Below are positions 41,077-50,526 of a stretch of DNA of 64,000 bases, one piece after another. The notes beneath the pieces were generated by a model. The model made no database searches. It was not told the DNA's origin and was given only the letters and a program-made list of their open reading frames with translations. Positions within the stretch are counted from its first letter, which is position 1. Each line of letters begins with the position of its first letter. The translations under genes were made by a program, and so were the position numbers. This DNA comes from Frigoribacterium endophyticum (lineage in GTDB: Bacteria; Actinomycetota; Actinomycetes; Actinomycetales; Microbacteriaceae): contig NZ_JAAOYV010000003.1 of the NCBI RefSeq assembly GCF_011759585.1, positions 1 through 64,000 on the forward strand, in the 5' to 3' direction.

Positions 41077-42603
41077 TCAGTCGAGCAGCAGCGCCGGCTC
41101 CTCGAGCACGCTCGCGACGTCGGCCACGAAGCGGCTGGCGACGTCGCCGTCGACCACGCGGTGGTCGAAGCTCGCGCCGATCGTCGTGACCATGCGCGAG
41201 CGCACCTCGCCGTCGACGACCCAGGCCTTGGGCTTGATCGTGCCGAGCGCGACGATGGCCACCTCGCCGGGGTTGAGGATGGGCGTGCCGGTGTCCATGC
41301 CGAAGACGCCGATGTTCGTGATGGTGATCGTGCCGTCGCGCATGTCAGCCGGGGTCGTCTTGCCGTCGCGGGCCGTCAGGGTCAGCTGCTCGAGGGCCTG
41401 GGCCAGCTCGAGCAGGCTCATCGACTGGGCCTCCTTGACGTTCGGCACGATCAGCCCGCGCGGCGTGGCCGCAGCGATGCCGAGGTTGACGAAGTGCCGC
41501 ACGAGGATCTCGCGGTCGGTCCAGGCCGAGTTGACCATCGGGTTGCGGCGCACGGCCCAGATGATCGCCTTCGCCATGATCAGCAGCGGCGAGACCTTGA
41601 CGCCGGCGAACTGCGGCGACGCCTTGAGGCGCTTGACGAACTCCATCGTGCGGGTGGCGTCGACGTCGACGAACAGGCTGACGTGCGGGGCCGTGTAGGC
41701 CGACGACGTCATCGCGGCGGCGATCGCCTTCCGGACGCCCTTGACCGGGATCCGCTCGACGCGCTCCTCGCCCCACTCGGGCGTCTCGATGTTGCGGAAG
41801 ACGCTCGCCTGCTTGGCGTGGCGGATGACGTCGTCGCGGGTCACCTCGCCGGCGAGGCCGGTGGGCTGGACGAGCGTGAGGTCGACCTCGAGATCCTTCG
41901 CGAGCTTGCGGATCGGCGGCTTGGCGATGATCGGCAGCGCCTGCGCGGCGGGCACCGAGGTCGCGGGGCGGCGACGGCCCTGCTCGGCGATGCGCAGCTG
42001 GCGCGCGTCGACCTGCCCCTTGCTGGGCTGGCGACGACGCGTCTGGCCGTGGCCGCCGGCGGCGCCGTAGCCCACGAGCACGGCGCCGGAGCCGCTGTCG
42101 TCGGCCACGGGGGCGGAGGCGGCGGGGGCCGCCGGGGCGGCGACCGCGGCCGGGGCCTGCACCGCGACTCCTGCAGGCGCGGCGGGAGCGGGAGCGGCCG
42201 GAGGCGCGCTGACGGCGACCGGGTCGACCGCGTTCTCGAGGTGGCGGGCCCGCTGCTCGGAGAGGGCCTCCTCCTCCTGCGCGATGATCTGCGCGGTGCG
42301 GGCCATGCCGCCCGACTCGAGCGACTCGGCCTGGGCGGCGCGGTCGCCGGGGGTGGTCGGTGCGGTGCCGTCGCCGATGGTGATGATCGGGGTGCCGACG
42401 TCGACGGTGTCGCCCGAGCTGACGAGGATGCTCTCGACCACGCCGGCGAACGGCGAGGGCAGCTCGACGAGCGACTTGGCGGTCTCGATCTCGACGAGCA
42501 CCTGGTTGATCGCCACGGTGTCGCCCGCGGCGACCTTCCACTCGACGATCTCAGCCTCGGTGAGGCCCTCGCCGACGTCGGGGAGGGCGAACTCTGAACT
42601 CAT
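41077..42603 (-). CDS. 2-oxoacid dehydrogenase E2, dihydrolipoyl acyltransferase
   Basis: A 508-residue E2. One lipoyl domain (residues 1-76; lipoyl Lys in [11 protein letters not shown]), an Ala/Pro-rich linker, the E3/E1-binding domain (about 220-255; [17 protein letters not shown]) and the catalytic domain (about 285-508) with the active-site motif [10 protein letters not shown] near the end. It transfers acyl groups to CoA in the cytoplasm. With the E1 genes upstream it forms a pyruvate or branched-chain 2-oxoacid dehydrogenase; sequence alone does not separate these, though branched-chain (Bkd-like) complexes share this single-lipoyl layout. No E3 gene is present. Confidence 0.92.
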   Translation of the reverse strand: MSSEFALPDVGEGLTEAEIVEWKVAAGDTVAINQVLVEIETAKSLVELPSPFAGVVESILVSSGDTVDVGTPIITIGDGTAPTTPGDRAAQAESLESGGMARTAQIIAQEEEALSEQRARHLENAVDPVAVSAPPAAPAPAAPAGVAVQAPAAVAAPAAPAASAPVADDSGSGAVLVGYGAAGGHGQTRRRQPSKGQVDARQLRIAEQGRRRPATSVPAAQALPIIAKPPIRKLAKDLEVDLTLVQPTGLAGEVTRDDVIRHAKQASVFRNIETPEWGEERVERIPVKGVRKAIAAAMTSSAYTAPHVSLFVDVDATRTMEFVKRLKASPQFAGVKVSPLLIMAKAIIWAVRRNPMVNSAWTDREILVRHFVNLGIAAATPRGLIVPNVKEAQSMSLLELAQALEQLTLTARDGKTTPADMRDGTITITNIGVFGMDTGTPILNPGEVAIVALGTIKPKAWVVDGEVRSRMVTTIGASFDHRVVDGDVASRFVADVASVLEEPALLLD

Positions 42604-42685
42604 GCGGGGTGACTCCTCGTGACGCGGTGGGGCGGGGGCCCGGGGTGCGGAGCGGCGCGCGGCGGGCGCGCCGGGGGGCGGACGC

Positions 42686-43729
42686 TCAGTACGCGAGCGC
42701 CCGGTCGACGGCCTCGAGGACCCGGTCGGCGTCGGGCAGGTACAGGGTCTCGAGCTTGGCGGGCGGGAAGGGCGTGTCGAAGCCGCTGACGCGCAGCACC
42801 GGCGCCTCGAGCGAGTAGAACGCCTTCTCGGCGACGGTCGCGGCGATCTCGGAGCCGACGCTGACGAACCCGGGGGCCTCCTGCGCGACGACGAGGCGGC
42901 CGGTCTTGCGCACCGACTCGAGGATCGGGCCGTAGTCGACGGGCGACAGCGAGCGCAGGTCGACGACCTCGACCGAGATGCCCTCGGCGGCGGCGATCTC
43001 GGCGGCCTGCAGCAGCACGCTCACCATGGCGCCGTGGCCCAGCAGTGTCACCTCGGTGCCGGTCCGCACGACGCGGCTGGCGTGCAGCGGCGCCTGCGGG
43101 TCGCTGAGGTCGACCTCGCCCTTGGGCCAGTAGCGGCTCTTCGGCTCGAAGAACATCACCGGGTCGTTCGAGGCGACGGCCTCCTGGATCATCCAGTAGG
43201 CGTCGTGCGGCGTGCTCGGGCTGACGACCCGGAGGCCCGCGGTGTGCGCGAAGTACGCCTCGGGGCTCTCCTGGTGGTGCTCGACCGCGCCGATGTGCCC
43301 GCCGTAGGGCACGCGGATGACGACGGGCATCTGCAGGTCGCCCTCGTGCCGGTTGGTCATCTTGGCGAGCTGCGAGGTGATCTGGTCGAAGCCCGGGTAG
43401 ATGAAGCCGTCGAACTGGATCTCGCAGACGGGTCGGAATCCGCCCATGGCGAGGCCGATCGCGGTGCCGACGATGCCCGACTCGGCGAGCGGGGTGTCGA
43501 TAACCCGGCTCGCCCCGAACTCGGCCTGCAGGCCCTCGGTGACACGGAAGACGCCGCCGAGCGTGCCGATGTCCTCGCCCATGAGCAGCACGCGCGGGTC
43601 GTCGGCCATGGCCTTGCGGAGGCCGGCGGTGATCGCCTTGCCGAGCGGCATGGACACTCGGGAGTCGCGGGTCGGGTCGTCGACGCCGGCCGCGGTCGCG
43701 GTCTCGGTGCGGTCAGCGGTGTCGGTCAT
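42686..43729 (-). CDS. 2-oxoacid dehydrogenase E1 beta subunit
   Basis: A 347-residue transketolase-like beta subunit. Conserved parts are [44 protein letters not shown], the Phe/Gln-rich [12 protein letters not shown] and the C-terminal domain with [13 protein letters not shown]. It forms the E1 heterotetramer with the alpha subunit. The ATG at 43729 overlaps the alpha stop (ATGA). The first 25 residues are unconserved. An 82-nt gap separates it from the E2 gene, with no gene in it. Confidence 0.92.
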   Translation of the reverse strand: MTDTADRTETATAAGVDDPTRDSRVSMPLGKAITAGLRKAMADDPRVLLMGEDIGTLGGVFRVTEGLQAEFGASRVIDTPLAESGIVGTAIGLAMGGFRPVCEIQFDGFIYPGFDQITSQLAKMTNRHEGDLQMPVVIRVPYGGHIGAVEHHQESPEAYFAHTAGLRVVSPSTPHDAYWMIQEAVASNDPVMFFEPKSRYWPKGEVDLSDPQAPLHASRVVRTGTEVTLLGHGAMVSVLLQAAEIAAAEGISVEVVDLRSLSPVDYGPILESVRKTGRLVVAQEAPGFVSVGSEIAATVAEKAFYSLEAPVLRVSGFDTPFPPAKLETLYLPDADRVLEAVDRALAY

Positions 43730-44883
43730 GAACGTGCTCCGTCGGTGGGTGCGTCGGCGGCCGGGCCGAACGACTGCTCGTAGCGGGCCAGCCACTCCTT
43801 CTGCTCGGCCATCAGCGGGTGCGGCTCGCTGTAGACGTGGTCGAACATGAGGCCGATCTCGGGCTTCGGCAGCGTGGTGGTGCGGCGGCGGATGTCGGCA
43901 CCGAGGTCGTCGCACTCCACGGCGAGCTCGGCGAGGAAGGCGTCGGTCTCGCCGAGGCCCTTCAGGTAGGTCTCGAAGCGGGCGATCGGGTCTCGGGCGA
44001 TCCAGCCCTGCAGCTCGTCGTCGGTGCGGTACTTCGTGGGGTCGTCGGAGGAGGTGTGCGCGCCGACGCGGTAGGTCATCGCCTCGATGAAGCGGGGGCC
44101 GCCGCCAGTGCGAGCGGCGTCGAGGTCGCGGCGGCTGACGGCGTACGAGGCGAGCACGTCGTTGCCGTCGATCTGGGTGCCGGGGATGCCGAAGCCGCCC
44201 GCGCGGTGGACGAGCGGCGTGCGGGACTGCCGCGAGACCGGCACGCTGATCGCCCACTGGTTGTTCTGCAGGAAGAACAGCTCGGGCGTCTGGAAGCTCG
44301 CGGCGAAGACCAGCGCCTCGCTGACGTCGCCCTGGCTGGTCGCGCCGTCGCCGAAGAACGTGACGACGGCCTGGTCGGTCTCGACGTCTCCGGTGCCGGC
44401 CTTGCCGTCGAGCGTGAGGCCCATCGCGTAGCCCGTGGCGTGCAGGGTCTGCGAGCCGATCACGAGCGTGTACACGTGGAAGTTGTGGTGCTCGGCCGGG
44501 TTCCAGCCGCCGTGCGTGTGGCCGCGCAGCAGGCGCAGGATGTCGACGGGGTCGACGCCGCGGCTGAGCGCGACGGCGTGCTCGCGGTACGACGGGAAGA
44601 GGTGGTCCTGCGGGCGGGTCGCGTGCGCGAGACCGATCTGGGCGCCTTCCTGGCCGTGGCTCGGCACCCAGAGGGCGAGCTGGCCCTGGCGGGCGAGGGC
44701 GGCGGCCTCGACGTCGAAGCGCCGGGTCAGCACCATGTCGCGGTGGAACGCGCGCAGCTGGTCGTCGGTGAGCGCGTCGACGTAGGGCTGGAACTCGGCC
44801 GAGGCGTCGGAGTCGACCCGCTCGCCCGTGGGGCTCAGCAGCTGGATCGTCGTCACGTCGCGGCCCGCTTCGGTGGAGGACAT
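43726..44883 (-). CDS. 2-oxoacid dehydrogenase E1 alpha subunit
   Basis: A 385-residue thiamine-diphosphate-dependent subunit. The ThDP motif runs from FFGDGATSQGDVSEAL to FFLQNNQWAISVP (about residues 173-205), and the phosphorylation-loop-like region is YRVGAHTSSDDPTKYR. It decarboxylates the 2-oxoacid and passes the acyl group to the E2 lipoyl arm. The ATG at 44883 lies 7 nt after a TAGATT -10 box, suggesting a leaderless transcript starting the alpha-beta-E2 operon. Confidence 0.92.
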   Translation of the reverse strand: MSSTEAGRDVTTIQLLSPTGERVDSDASAEFQPYVDALTDDQLRAFHRDMVLTRRFDVEAAALARQGQLALWVPSHGQEGAQIGLAHATRPQDHLFPSYREHAVALSRGVDPVDILRLLRGHTHGGWNPAEHHNFHVYTLVIGSQTLHATGYAMGLTLDGKAGTGDVETDQAVVTFFGDGATSQGDVSEALVFAASFQTPELFFLQNNQWAISVPVSRQSRTPLVHRAGGFGIPGTQIDGNDVLASYAVSRRDLDAARTGGGPRFIEAMTYRVGAHTSSDDPTKYRTDDELQGWIARDPIARFETYLKGLGETDAFLAELAVECDDLGADIRRRTTTLPKPEIGLMFDHVYSEPHPLMAEQKEWLARYEQSFGPAADAPTDGARS

Positions 44884-44890
44884 GGGGTCC

Positions 44891-44896
44891 AATCTA
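44891..44896 (-). promoter_or_regulatory. -10 box TAGATT, leaderless start
   Basis: On the minus strand TAGATT ends 7 nt before the ATG at 44883, inside the 30-nt gap after the aminotransferase gene, so the complex has its own promoter. Confidence 0.5.
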
Positions 44897-44913
44897 CTCA
44901 GGCCCACATGCCG

Positions 44914-45984
44914 TCAGGAGGATGTGTCGCCGCGCAGCTCGCGCGCCGCGCGCAGCAGCCCGTCGACCGACGCGGGCTCGCCGATCGTGATGCGGAGGCC
45001 CTCCGGGGCGAAGGCGCGCACGACGATGCCGTGCCGGTCGAACACCTCGGCCGCGCGGGCGGTGTCGTCGCCGGTGGCGAGCCAGACGAAGTTGCCCTGG
45101 GCGTCGGGCACCGACCAGCCCTGGTCGAGCAGGGCCTGGCGCACCTGGTCGCGCAGGGTCGCGAGGCGGGCGACCCGCTCGAGCAGCTCGCCCTCGAGCT
45201 CGAGCGAGGCGAGCGCGGCGGCCTGGCCCTGCTCGGTGACCGAGAGGGGGATGGCGGTCGCGCGGGCGGCGTCGAGCACCGAGGAGGCGCCGATCGCGTA
45301 CCCGACGCGGAGGGCCGCCAGCCCGTACGCCTTCGAGAAGGTGCGCAGCACGACGAGGTTGGGGTGGCGCTCGGTGAGCGACCCGCCGCGGACGGCGTCG
45401 TCGGCCGTCACGAACTCGGCGTAGGCCTCGTCGAGCACGACGAGGAGGTCGCTCGGCACCGCGGCCATGAACGTCTCGAAGTCGTGGGTGCTCACGGTCG
45501 TGCCGGTCGGGTTGTTGGGCGAGCAGACGATGACGAGGCGGGTGCGGTCGGTGACGGCGGCGGCCATGGCGTCGAGGTCGTGGCTGCCGTCGGCCCGCAG
45601 CGGCACCGGCACGCTCGTCGCGCCCGAGACGGTGACGATGCCCGGGTAGGCCTCGAACGAGCGCCAGGCGTAGACGACCTCGTCGCCGGGGGCGGCGGCG
45701 GCGAGCACGAACTGGTTGAGCAGCGACACCGAGCCGGCGCCGACGTGCACCTCGTCGGTGGTGACGCCCCACTTGTCGGCCAGGGCTGCGCGGAGGGCGG
45801 AGGCGCTGGCGTCGGGGTACCGGTTGACGGCGACCGCGCCGCGCAGGGCCTCGACGACGCCGGGCAGCGGCTCGAAGGGGTTCTCGTTCGACGACAGCTT
45901 GAACGCGTCGGCGGCGGCCTGCTTCCCCTGGCGGTAGGGCGGCAGCGCCGCGATCTCGGGGCGGAGGCGCACGGGACTGGTCAC
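44914..45984 (-). CDS. HisC-family PLP aminotransferase
   Basis: A 356-residue class I/II aminotransferase. Visible are [25 protein letters not shown] (about 160), the Asp-Tyr pair LDEAYAEF (about 188), and the PLP lysine in [19 protein letters not shown] (about 221). The PATRIC-style label would be histidinol-phosphate or aromatic (Pat) aminotransferase; its stand-alone position outside a his operon favours the Pat/HisC2 type acting on aromatic or branched 2-oxoacids. GTG 45984 lies 6 nt after a TAAGGT -10 candidate (45991-45996). Confidence 0.9.
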   Translation of the reverse strand: MTSPVRLRPEIAALPPYRQGKQAAADAFKLSSNENPFEPLPGVVEALRGAVAVNRYPDASASALRAALADKWGVTTDEVHVGAGSVSLLNQFVLAAAAPGDEVVYAWRSFEAYPGIVTVSGATSVPVPLRADGSHDLDAMAAAVTDRTRLVIVCSPNNPTGTTVSTHDFETFMAAVPSDLLVVLDEAYAEFVTADDAVRGGSLTERHPNLVVLRTFSKAYGLAALRVGYAIGASSVLDAARATAIPLSVTEQGQAAALASLELEGELLERVARLATLRDQVRQALLDQGWSVPDAQGNFVWLATGDDTARAAEVFDRHGIVVRAFAPEGLRITIGEPASVDGLLRAARELRGDTSS

Positions 45985-46043
45985 CCGGCCACCTTAGGGC
46001 GGGCGGAGGCGGTCGGCGACTACCGCGCGCGGGGCGGGGTCGG

Positions 46044-46049
46044 CATGAT
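46044..46049 (+). promoter_or_regulatory. -10 box CATGAT, leaderless start
   Basis: CATGAT ends 6 nt before the ATG at 46056, the same arrangement as at 1239. Confidence 0.45.
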
Positions 46050-46055
46050 GGGGCC

Positions 46056-46463
46056 ATGACCCGATTCGTCGTGCGGCTGCTGATCAACGCCCTCGCCCTC
46101 TGGGCGACCACGTCACTGGTCTCGGGGGTGAGCGTCGACGCGTACGGGTCGGAGGGCACGACCGAGACGGTGCTCACCTACCTCCTCGTCGCCCTGATCT
46201 TCGGCGTCGTCAACGGCGTCGTCGGCACCGTCATCCGCGTGGTCGCCTTCCCCCTCTACGTGCTCACGCTCGGCCTGCTCTCGCTGATCGTCAACGGGCT
46301 CCTGCTGGTGATCGTCGCCGCGGTCTCCGACGTCATCGGGTTCGGCCTGCAGGTCGACGGCTTCTGGTGGGGCGTGCTCGGGGCCCTCGTGCTCGCGATC
46401 GTCGCCTGGCTGATCGGCATCGTCGTGCGGCCCGTCGTCGAGCCGCGCGACCGTCGGCGGTGA
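46056..46463 (+). CDS. Small membrane protein, phage-holin-4_2 family
   Basis: A 135-residue protein with four membrane helices (about 5-20, 36-58, 66-88, 98-122). The segment ALIFGVVNGVVGTVIRVVAFPLYVLTLGLLSLIVNGLLL is the conserved core of the Phage_holin_4_2 family (PF04020 type), which despite the name is mostly chromosomal and of unknown function. It is the first gene of an operon with a tyrosine phosphatase and purB; its stop overlaps the next start (GTGA). Confidence 0.88.
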   Translation: MTRFVVRLLINALALWATTSLVSGVSVDAYGSEGTTETVLTYLLVALIFGVVNGVVGTVIRVVAFPLYVLTLGLLSLIVNGLLLVIVAAVSDVIGFGLQVDGFWWGVLGALVLAIVAWLIGIVVRPVVEPRDRRR

Positions 46464-46966
46464 ACCGCTTCCGCGTCTGCTTCGTCTGCACCGGCAACAT
46501 CTGCCGGTCGCCCATGGCGGAGATCGTGCTGCGCGAGGTCGCGCGCCGCGCCGGGCTGGGCGACGCCCTCGAGGTGACCTCGGCCGGCACGGGCGACTGG
46601 CACGTCGGCGAGGGGGCCGACCCGCGCACCGTCAGTGCCCTCGCGGCCCGCGGCTACGATGGTCAGCGGCACCGGGCGAGGCAGTTCGAGACCGCCGACT
46701 TCGCGCGCTACGACCTCGTGGTCGCGTTGGACAGGGGTCACGAGCGGGTGCTGCGGTCGTGGGCGACGAACGAGGCCGACCGGTCGAAGGTGCAGCTGCT
46801 GCTGTCGTTCGACCGGGCGAGCGGAGGCGAGCCCGTCGGCACCGACGTGCCCGACCCCTACTACTCCGACCCCGCGATGTTCGACAGCGTGCTCGCGATG
46901 GTCGAGCGTGCCTGCACCGCCCTCTTCCGCCAGATCGAACCCGCACTCCGCAAGGGACCCTCATGA
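46460..46966 (+). CDS. Low-molecular-weight protein-tyrosine phosphatase
   Basis: A 168-residue phosphatase. The catalytic P-loop CTGNICRSPM is at about residues 10-19 (CX5R), and the general-acid Asp is in VPDPYYSD (about 132). It removes phosphate from tyrosines of proteins, often those controlling polysaccharide export; the target here is unknown. GTG 46460 overlaps the upstream stop, and its own stop overlaps the purB start (ATGA). Confidence 0.93.
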   Translation: MNRFRVCFVCTGNICRSPMAEIVLREVARRAGLGDALEVTSAGTGDWHVGEGADPRTVSALAARGYDGQRHRARQFETADFARYDLVVALDRGHERVLRSWATNEADRSKVQLLLSFDRASGGEPVGTDVPDPYYSDPAMFDSVLAMVERACTALFRQIEPALRKGPS

Positions 46967-48345
46967 CGTTGCCCCCTCAGCCCCTCAGCCCCCTCGACGG
47001 CCGGTACCGCGCCTCCGTCGGCCTGCTCGGCGACCACCTCAGCGAGGCCGGCCTCAACCGGGCGCGGGTGCACGTCGAGGTCGAGTGGCTGATCGCCCAG
47101 ACCGACCGCCGCGCCTTCGGCTCGTCTCCGCTCGACGAGGGGCAGAAGACCGCGCTGCGCGCCGTCGTCACCGACTTCGGGCAGGAGGCCATCGACGAGC
47201 TCGCCGGCCTCGAGGCCACCACCCGCCACGACGTCAAGGCCGTCGAGTACTACGTGCGCGCCCGTCTCGCCGACCTCGGCCTCGACGGCATCGCCGAGCT
47301 GACGCACTTCGCGTGCACCAGCGAGGACATCAACAACCTCTCGTACGCCCTCACCGTGAAGCAGGCCGTGACCGAGGTCTGGCTGCCCGCGTTCGACGCC
47401 GTGCAGGAGGCGCTCGCCGGCTGGGCGACGGAGGCCCGCGACGTGCCCATGCTGGCCCACACCCACGGCCAGCCCGCGACCCCGACGACCGTCGGCAAGG
47501 AGTTCGCGGTCTTCGTGCACCGCCTCCGGCGCCTCCGCGCGCAGATCGAGGGCACCGAGTACCTCGGCAAGTTCAGCGGCGCCACCGGCACCTTCTCTGC
47601 CCACGTCGTCGCCGACCCCTCGGCCGACTGGCCCGAGGTCTCGCGCGAGTTCGTCGAGGAGCGCCTCGGCCTCACCTGGAACCCGCTGACCACCCAGATC
47701 GAGTCGCACGACTGGCAGGCCGAGCTCTACTCGCGGGTGGCTCACGTCAACCGGGTGCTGCACAACCTCGCGACCGACATCTGGACCTACATCTCGATGG
47801 GGTACTTCACCCAGATCCCGATCGCGGGCTCGACCGGCTCGTCGACGATGCCGCACAAGATCAACCCGATCCGGTTCGAGAACGCCGAGGCCAACCTCGA
47901 GCTCTCGTGCGCCCTGCTCGACTCGCTCGCCGCGACGCTCGTCACCTCGCGCCAGCAGCGCGACCTCACCGACTCGTCGACGCAGCGCAACATCGGAGTC
48001 GCCTTCGGCCACTCGATGCTGGCCCTCGACAACCTGCGCCGCGGGCTCGGCGAGATCGCCGTCGGCACCGCCGCGCTCGAGGCCGACCTCGAGGGCAACT
48101 GGGAGGTGCTCGGCGAGGCGATCCAGACGGTCGTCCGCGCCGAGGTCGTCGCCGGTCGCTCGTCGATCGCCGACCCGTACGCGATGCTCAAGGAGCTCAC
48201 CCGAGGCCGCCGGGTCGGCCAGGCCGAGCTCGTGGCCTTCGTCGAGGGGCTCGACATCGGCACCGAGGCGAAGGCGCGCCTCGTGGCGCTCACCCCCGCC
48301 GGCTACACCGGCATCGCGTCGCAGCTCGTCGACCGCCTGGCGTAG
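46963..48345 (+). CDS. purB: Adenylosuccinate lyase
   Basis: A 460-residue fumarase/aspartase-superfamily enzyme of purine synthesis. It cleaves SAICAR to AICAR and adenylosuccinate to AMP, releasing fumarate. Signatures are HFACTSEDINNLSYAL (about 106-121), AHTHGQPATPTTVGKE with the catalytic His (about 167), and the mobile loop GSTGSSTMPHKINPIRFENAE (about 290-310). Length is normal. ATG 46963 is coupled to the phosphatase gene. Confidence 0.97.
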   Translation: MTLPPQPLSPLDGRYRASVGLLGDHLSEAGLNRARVHVEVEWLIAQTDRRAFGSSPLDEGQKTALRAVVTDFGQEAIDELAGLEATTRHDVKAVEYYVRARLADLGLDGIAELTHFACTSEDINNLSYALTVKQAVTEVWLPAFDAVQEALAGWATEARDVPMLAHTHGQPATPTTVGKEFAVFVHRLRRLRAQIEGTEYLGKFSGATGTFSAHVVADPSADWPEVSREFVEERLGLTWNPLTTQIESHDWQAELYSRVAHVNRVLHNLATDIWTYISMGYFTQIPIAGSTGSSTMPHKINPIRFENAEANLELSCALLDSLAATLVTSRQQRDLTDSSTQRNIGVAFGHSMLALDNLRRGLGEIAVGTAALEADLEGNWEVLGEAIQTVVRAEVVAGRSSIADPYAMLKELTRGRRVGQAELVAFVEGLDIGTEAKARLVALTPAGYTGIASQLVDRLA

Positions 48346-48402
48346 CCCGCAGCCCGCCCGCGAGGGCGGCGACCCGCCCACTCCCTCGAGCTCTGGGGGT
48401 GC

Positions 48403-48465
48403 GGCGGGTTCCTGTCCTCCTGGGCGGGTCCGCGAGGGCCCGCCGGTGAGGACGGCGACCCGCCG
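48403..48465. repeat. Nested palindrome after purB, divergent relative
   Basis: Outer arms GGCGGGTTCCTGTCCTC and GAGGACGGCGACCCGCC with inner arms GGCGGGTCC and GGGCCCGCC around GCGA. A further partial arm GGCGACCCGCC lies at 48368. The layout, in which inner and outer arms share one sequence, mirrors the five-copy family but the sequence differs. It may terminate purB. The gap 48346-48525 holds no gene. Confidence 0.65.
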
Positions 48466-48502
48466 ACTTCGGCTCAGGTCAGGGGAAGAGCTGGGCGCGT
48501 AC

Positions 48503-48536
48503 GGGGGCTCAGTGGCCGCGGGGGCTCAGTGGCCGC
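48503..48536. repeat. Perfect 17-bp tandem duplication across a stop codon
   Basis: GGGGGCTCAGTGGCCGC is repeated back-to-back (48503-48519 and 48520-48536). The second copy carries the last codons and TGA of the 48526 gene. This looks like a recent slippage event. Confidence 0.85.
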
Positions 48537-48771
48537 GGGGCTTGTCGCTCTCGTCGATCTCGTGCTGCTCGTCGTCGTTCGGCTTGGCCGCGAGGGCGAG
48601 CATCGCGATGACGACGAGCGCGACGATGAAGCCGATGCAGAGGAAGATCAGCGCGAGGTCGAGCTCGCGGGTCGTCATGAGCACGACGACCCCGACGAAC
48701 ACCGCGAAGACGGCGCTGAGGCCGAGGAACTCGGCGGGGCGGACGCGGTCGCGCCAGCTGGGCTGTGTCAT
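48526..48771 (-). CDS. Small two-helix membrane protein
   Basis: An 81-residue protein: a basic N-terminus, two membrane helices (about 16-33 and 39-62) and a charged C-terminus ending DESDKPRGH. No family recognised. Its ATG overlaps the stop of the upstream gene (ATGA), so they form an operon. Confidence 0.72.
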   Translation of the reverse strand: MTQPSWRDRVRPAEFLGLSAVFAVFVGVVVLMTTRELDLALIFLCIGFIVALVVIAMLALAAKPNDDEQHEIDESDKPRGH

Positions 48772-49526
48772 GGGTGCTGTACTCCGTCTGCACTGGTCTG
48801 GGGGGCGGCGTCGGTCGCCGCGTCGGCGCCCGTCTGCCACTTGAGCGAGAGGCCGGCGATGACGAGGTAGACCCCGACCACCGCTCCCCACGCGCCGAGC
48901 AGGCCCACGAGCACGGTCGACGACGTGAGCACGCCGTCGATCTGCTCCACGCCGCCGAGCTGCTCGGCGTAGTCGGGCGGGACGACGAGGAAGGCGAGGG
49001 CCAGCAGGAGCGTCATCGCGCCGACGGTGGTCCAGTCGCGGGCCAAGGGGGTGCGTCGACGGCGACGCAGCCCGGTGACGAGCTCGAGAGCGCCCGTGAC
49101 GAGCGCGAAGGTGGTGACGAGGGCGACGAGCACCGGCAGGCCGCCGCCCGAGAACGCGAGGGCCAGGGCGCCCACGACGAGGCCGACGAGGCCCTGCACG
49201 AGGCCGAGGGTGCGGCTCGACGGGTCATCGAGCCGTCGGAGCGACCCGACGGCGAGCACGAGGCCGCCGACGACGCCCGCGACGCCGAGGGCGAGCAGGC
49301 CAACGCGCGGCGAGTGGTCGGGCGAGAACGTGATGGCGACGCCGAGGGCGATCGCCGGGACGGCCCGGAGGATCGGCACGGGCCAGTAGCGCGGCGCCGA
49401 GGCGGCGAGGTCGACGCGGCCGACGGGCCGGTCACGGCCGCGCGCACCGGCCTCGTGGACGGTGGTAGCGGGGTCGCTCGGCCGGGGCTCGGTCGGCCCG
49501 GGGGAGGGCGCGGCAGCAGCAGGCAC
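48768..49526 (-). CDS. HdeD/DUF308-like membrane protein
   Basis: A 252-residue protein with six or seven helices and several Gly/Ala/Leu-rich repeats, such as LGLVQGLVGLVVGALALAFSGGGLPVLVALV, typical of HdeD-like (DUF308) membrane proteins, which are linked to acid stress in enterobacteria. The match is by hydrophobic pattern only. GTG 49526 has an AAGG site. It is co-transcribed with the 81-residue gene. Confidence 0.68.
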   Translation of the reverse strand: MPAAAAPSPGPTEPRPSDPATTVHEAGARGRDRPVGRVDLAASAPRYWPVPILRAVPAIALGVAITFSPDHSPRVGLLALGVAGVVGGLVLAVGSLRRLDDPSSRTLGLVQGLVGLVVGALALAFSGGGLPVLVALVTTFALVTGALELVTGLRRRRRTPLARDWTTVGAMTLLLALAFLVVPPDYAEQLGGVEQIDGVLTSSTVLVGLLGAWGAVVGVYLVIAGLSLKWQTGADAATDAAPQTSADGVQHP

Positions 49527-49581
49527 GGGAGACCTTCTTCGACGGGGGCGGGCCCGGCGACGCCGAGCAGACGGCCCGAGT

Positions 49582-50310
49582 TTACCGCCCCTCGCTGACA
49601 GCCCACCTCCGGGCGGCGCCCACGGCCGGAGCCGGGGCGGAGCCGACGCGGCCCGCGGGGTGCCCGGCCGCGCCCCCGACCCGGCCGGGCCGCCGCACCT
49701 GGAGCATCCCGGTCGAGACGAGGCTGAGCGAGACGAGCCGCCCGGCGAGCAGGCGCAGGCAGTCGTCGGCGCCGTCCGGCCCCGGTTCGTCGATCGCGAC
49801 GCCCTGCGGCAGGGCGCTGAGGCGCACGGCGGCGACGGAGGCGGCCCGCCAGCCCCGGGACGGGTCGCGGCGCAGGTCGCTGAGGAGCTCCAGCACGAGG
49901 GGCACGTCGGAGCGCCCGCGGACGAGGAGGCGGTGGTGGAGCTGGGGGGACCCCGCGCCTCCCGCAGTCCCCCGCCGGGCGTCGACGAGGGCGACGAGAC
50001 CGTGCCGCACCGGCCCGTCGTGCTCGGCGGAGAGCCCGTCGACGCGGACGCCGGGCGGGACGGCCACGGGGCGCGTGCCGGGGAGGCCGGGCGCCCACCC
50101 GTCGAGGCCCCAGCCGCCGAGCCCCCGCACCTCGAGCGTCGTGGCCCCGTCGCACGGCCCGCCGCACGGCGCCGCGACGAGCTCGCGGATGCCCGCCCCG
50201 ACCCCCGCCGCGCCCGCCTCGTCGAGCCTGGGCAGGGCCAGCGGCGCTGGCGGGCAGCCGTGCACGAGGCCGACGAGCGGGGCGGGGGAGTCGAGGTGCG
50301 AGGCCGTCAT
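49582..50310 (-). CDS. Hypothetical protein
   Basis: A 242-residue reading frame with acceptable third-position G/C bias and no rival on the other strand. It contains a CGGPCDGATTLEVRG segment with two close cysteines, no membrane helix and an Arg/Gly/Ala-rich tail. I do not recognise a family. The region between the HdeD-like gene and the desaturase would otherwise be an unusually long gap, which favours it being real, but the protein could be a chance frame. Nothing further is seen in 50311-50526. Confidence 0.5.
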   Translation of the reverse strand: MTASHLDSPAPLVGLVHGCPPAPLALPRLDEAGAAGVGAGIRELVAAPCGGPCDGATTLEVRGLGGWGLDGWAPGLPGTRPVAVPPGVRVDGLSAEHDGPVRHGLVALVDARRGTAGGAGSPQLHHRLLVRGRSDVPLVLELLSDLRRDPSRGWRAASVAAVRLSALPQGVAIDEPGPDGADDCLRLLAGRLVSLSLVSTGMLQVRRPGRVGGAAGHPAGRVGSAPAPAVGAARRWAVSEGR

Positions 50311-50526
50311 CCGTCCATGGTGACATGCCGGATGTCAGTATCACCAGGGGCCCGCGCCCCGGGAGGCGAGGATCACCTGGGCGGTCGAGGCCAGGACCAC
50401 CCGGAGGGGACAGGGGGACACGCGGCGATCTCCCTACCGATGCCCAGCCCCGGCCCCTACGGTCGTCACATCCGAGGGCGCACGCTCACCACCACTGGCT
50501 GGGAAGTCCACCATCGCGGGAGCTGC

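Noticed and set aside
46056-46463. Phage holin annotation here and at 59757 as a sign of a prophage
   Set aside because: These family names are historical; no capsid, integrase, lysin or att site is nearby and both genes sit in chromosomal operons.
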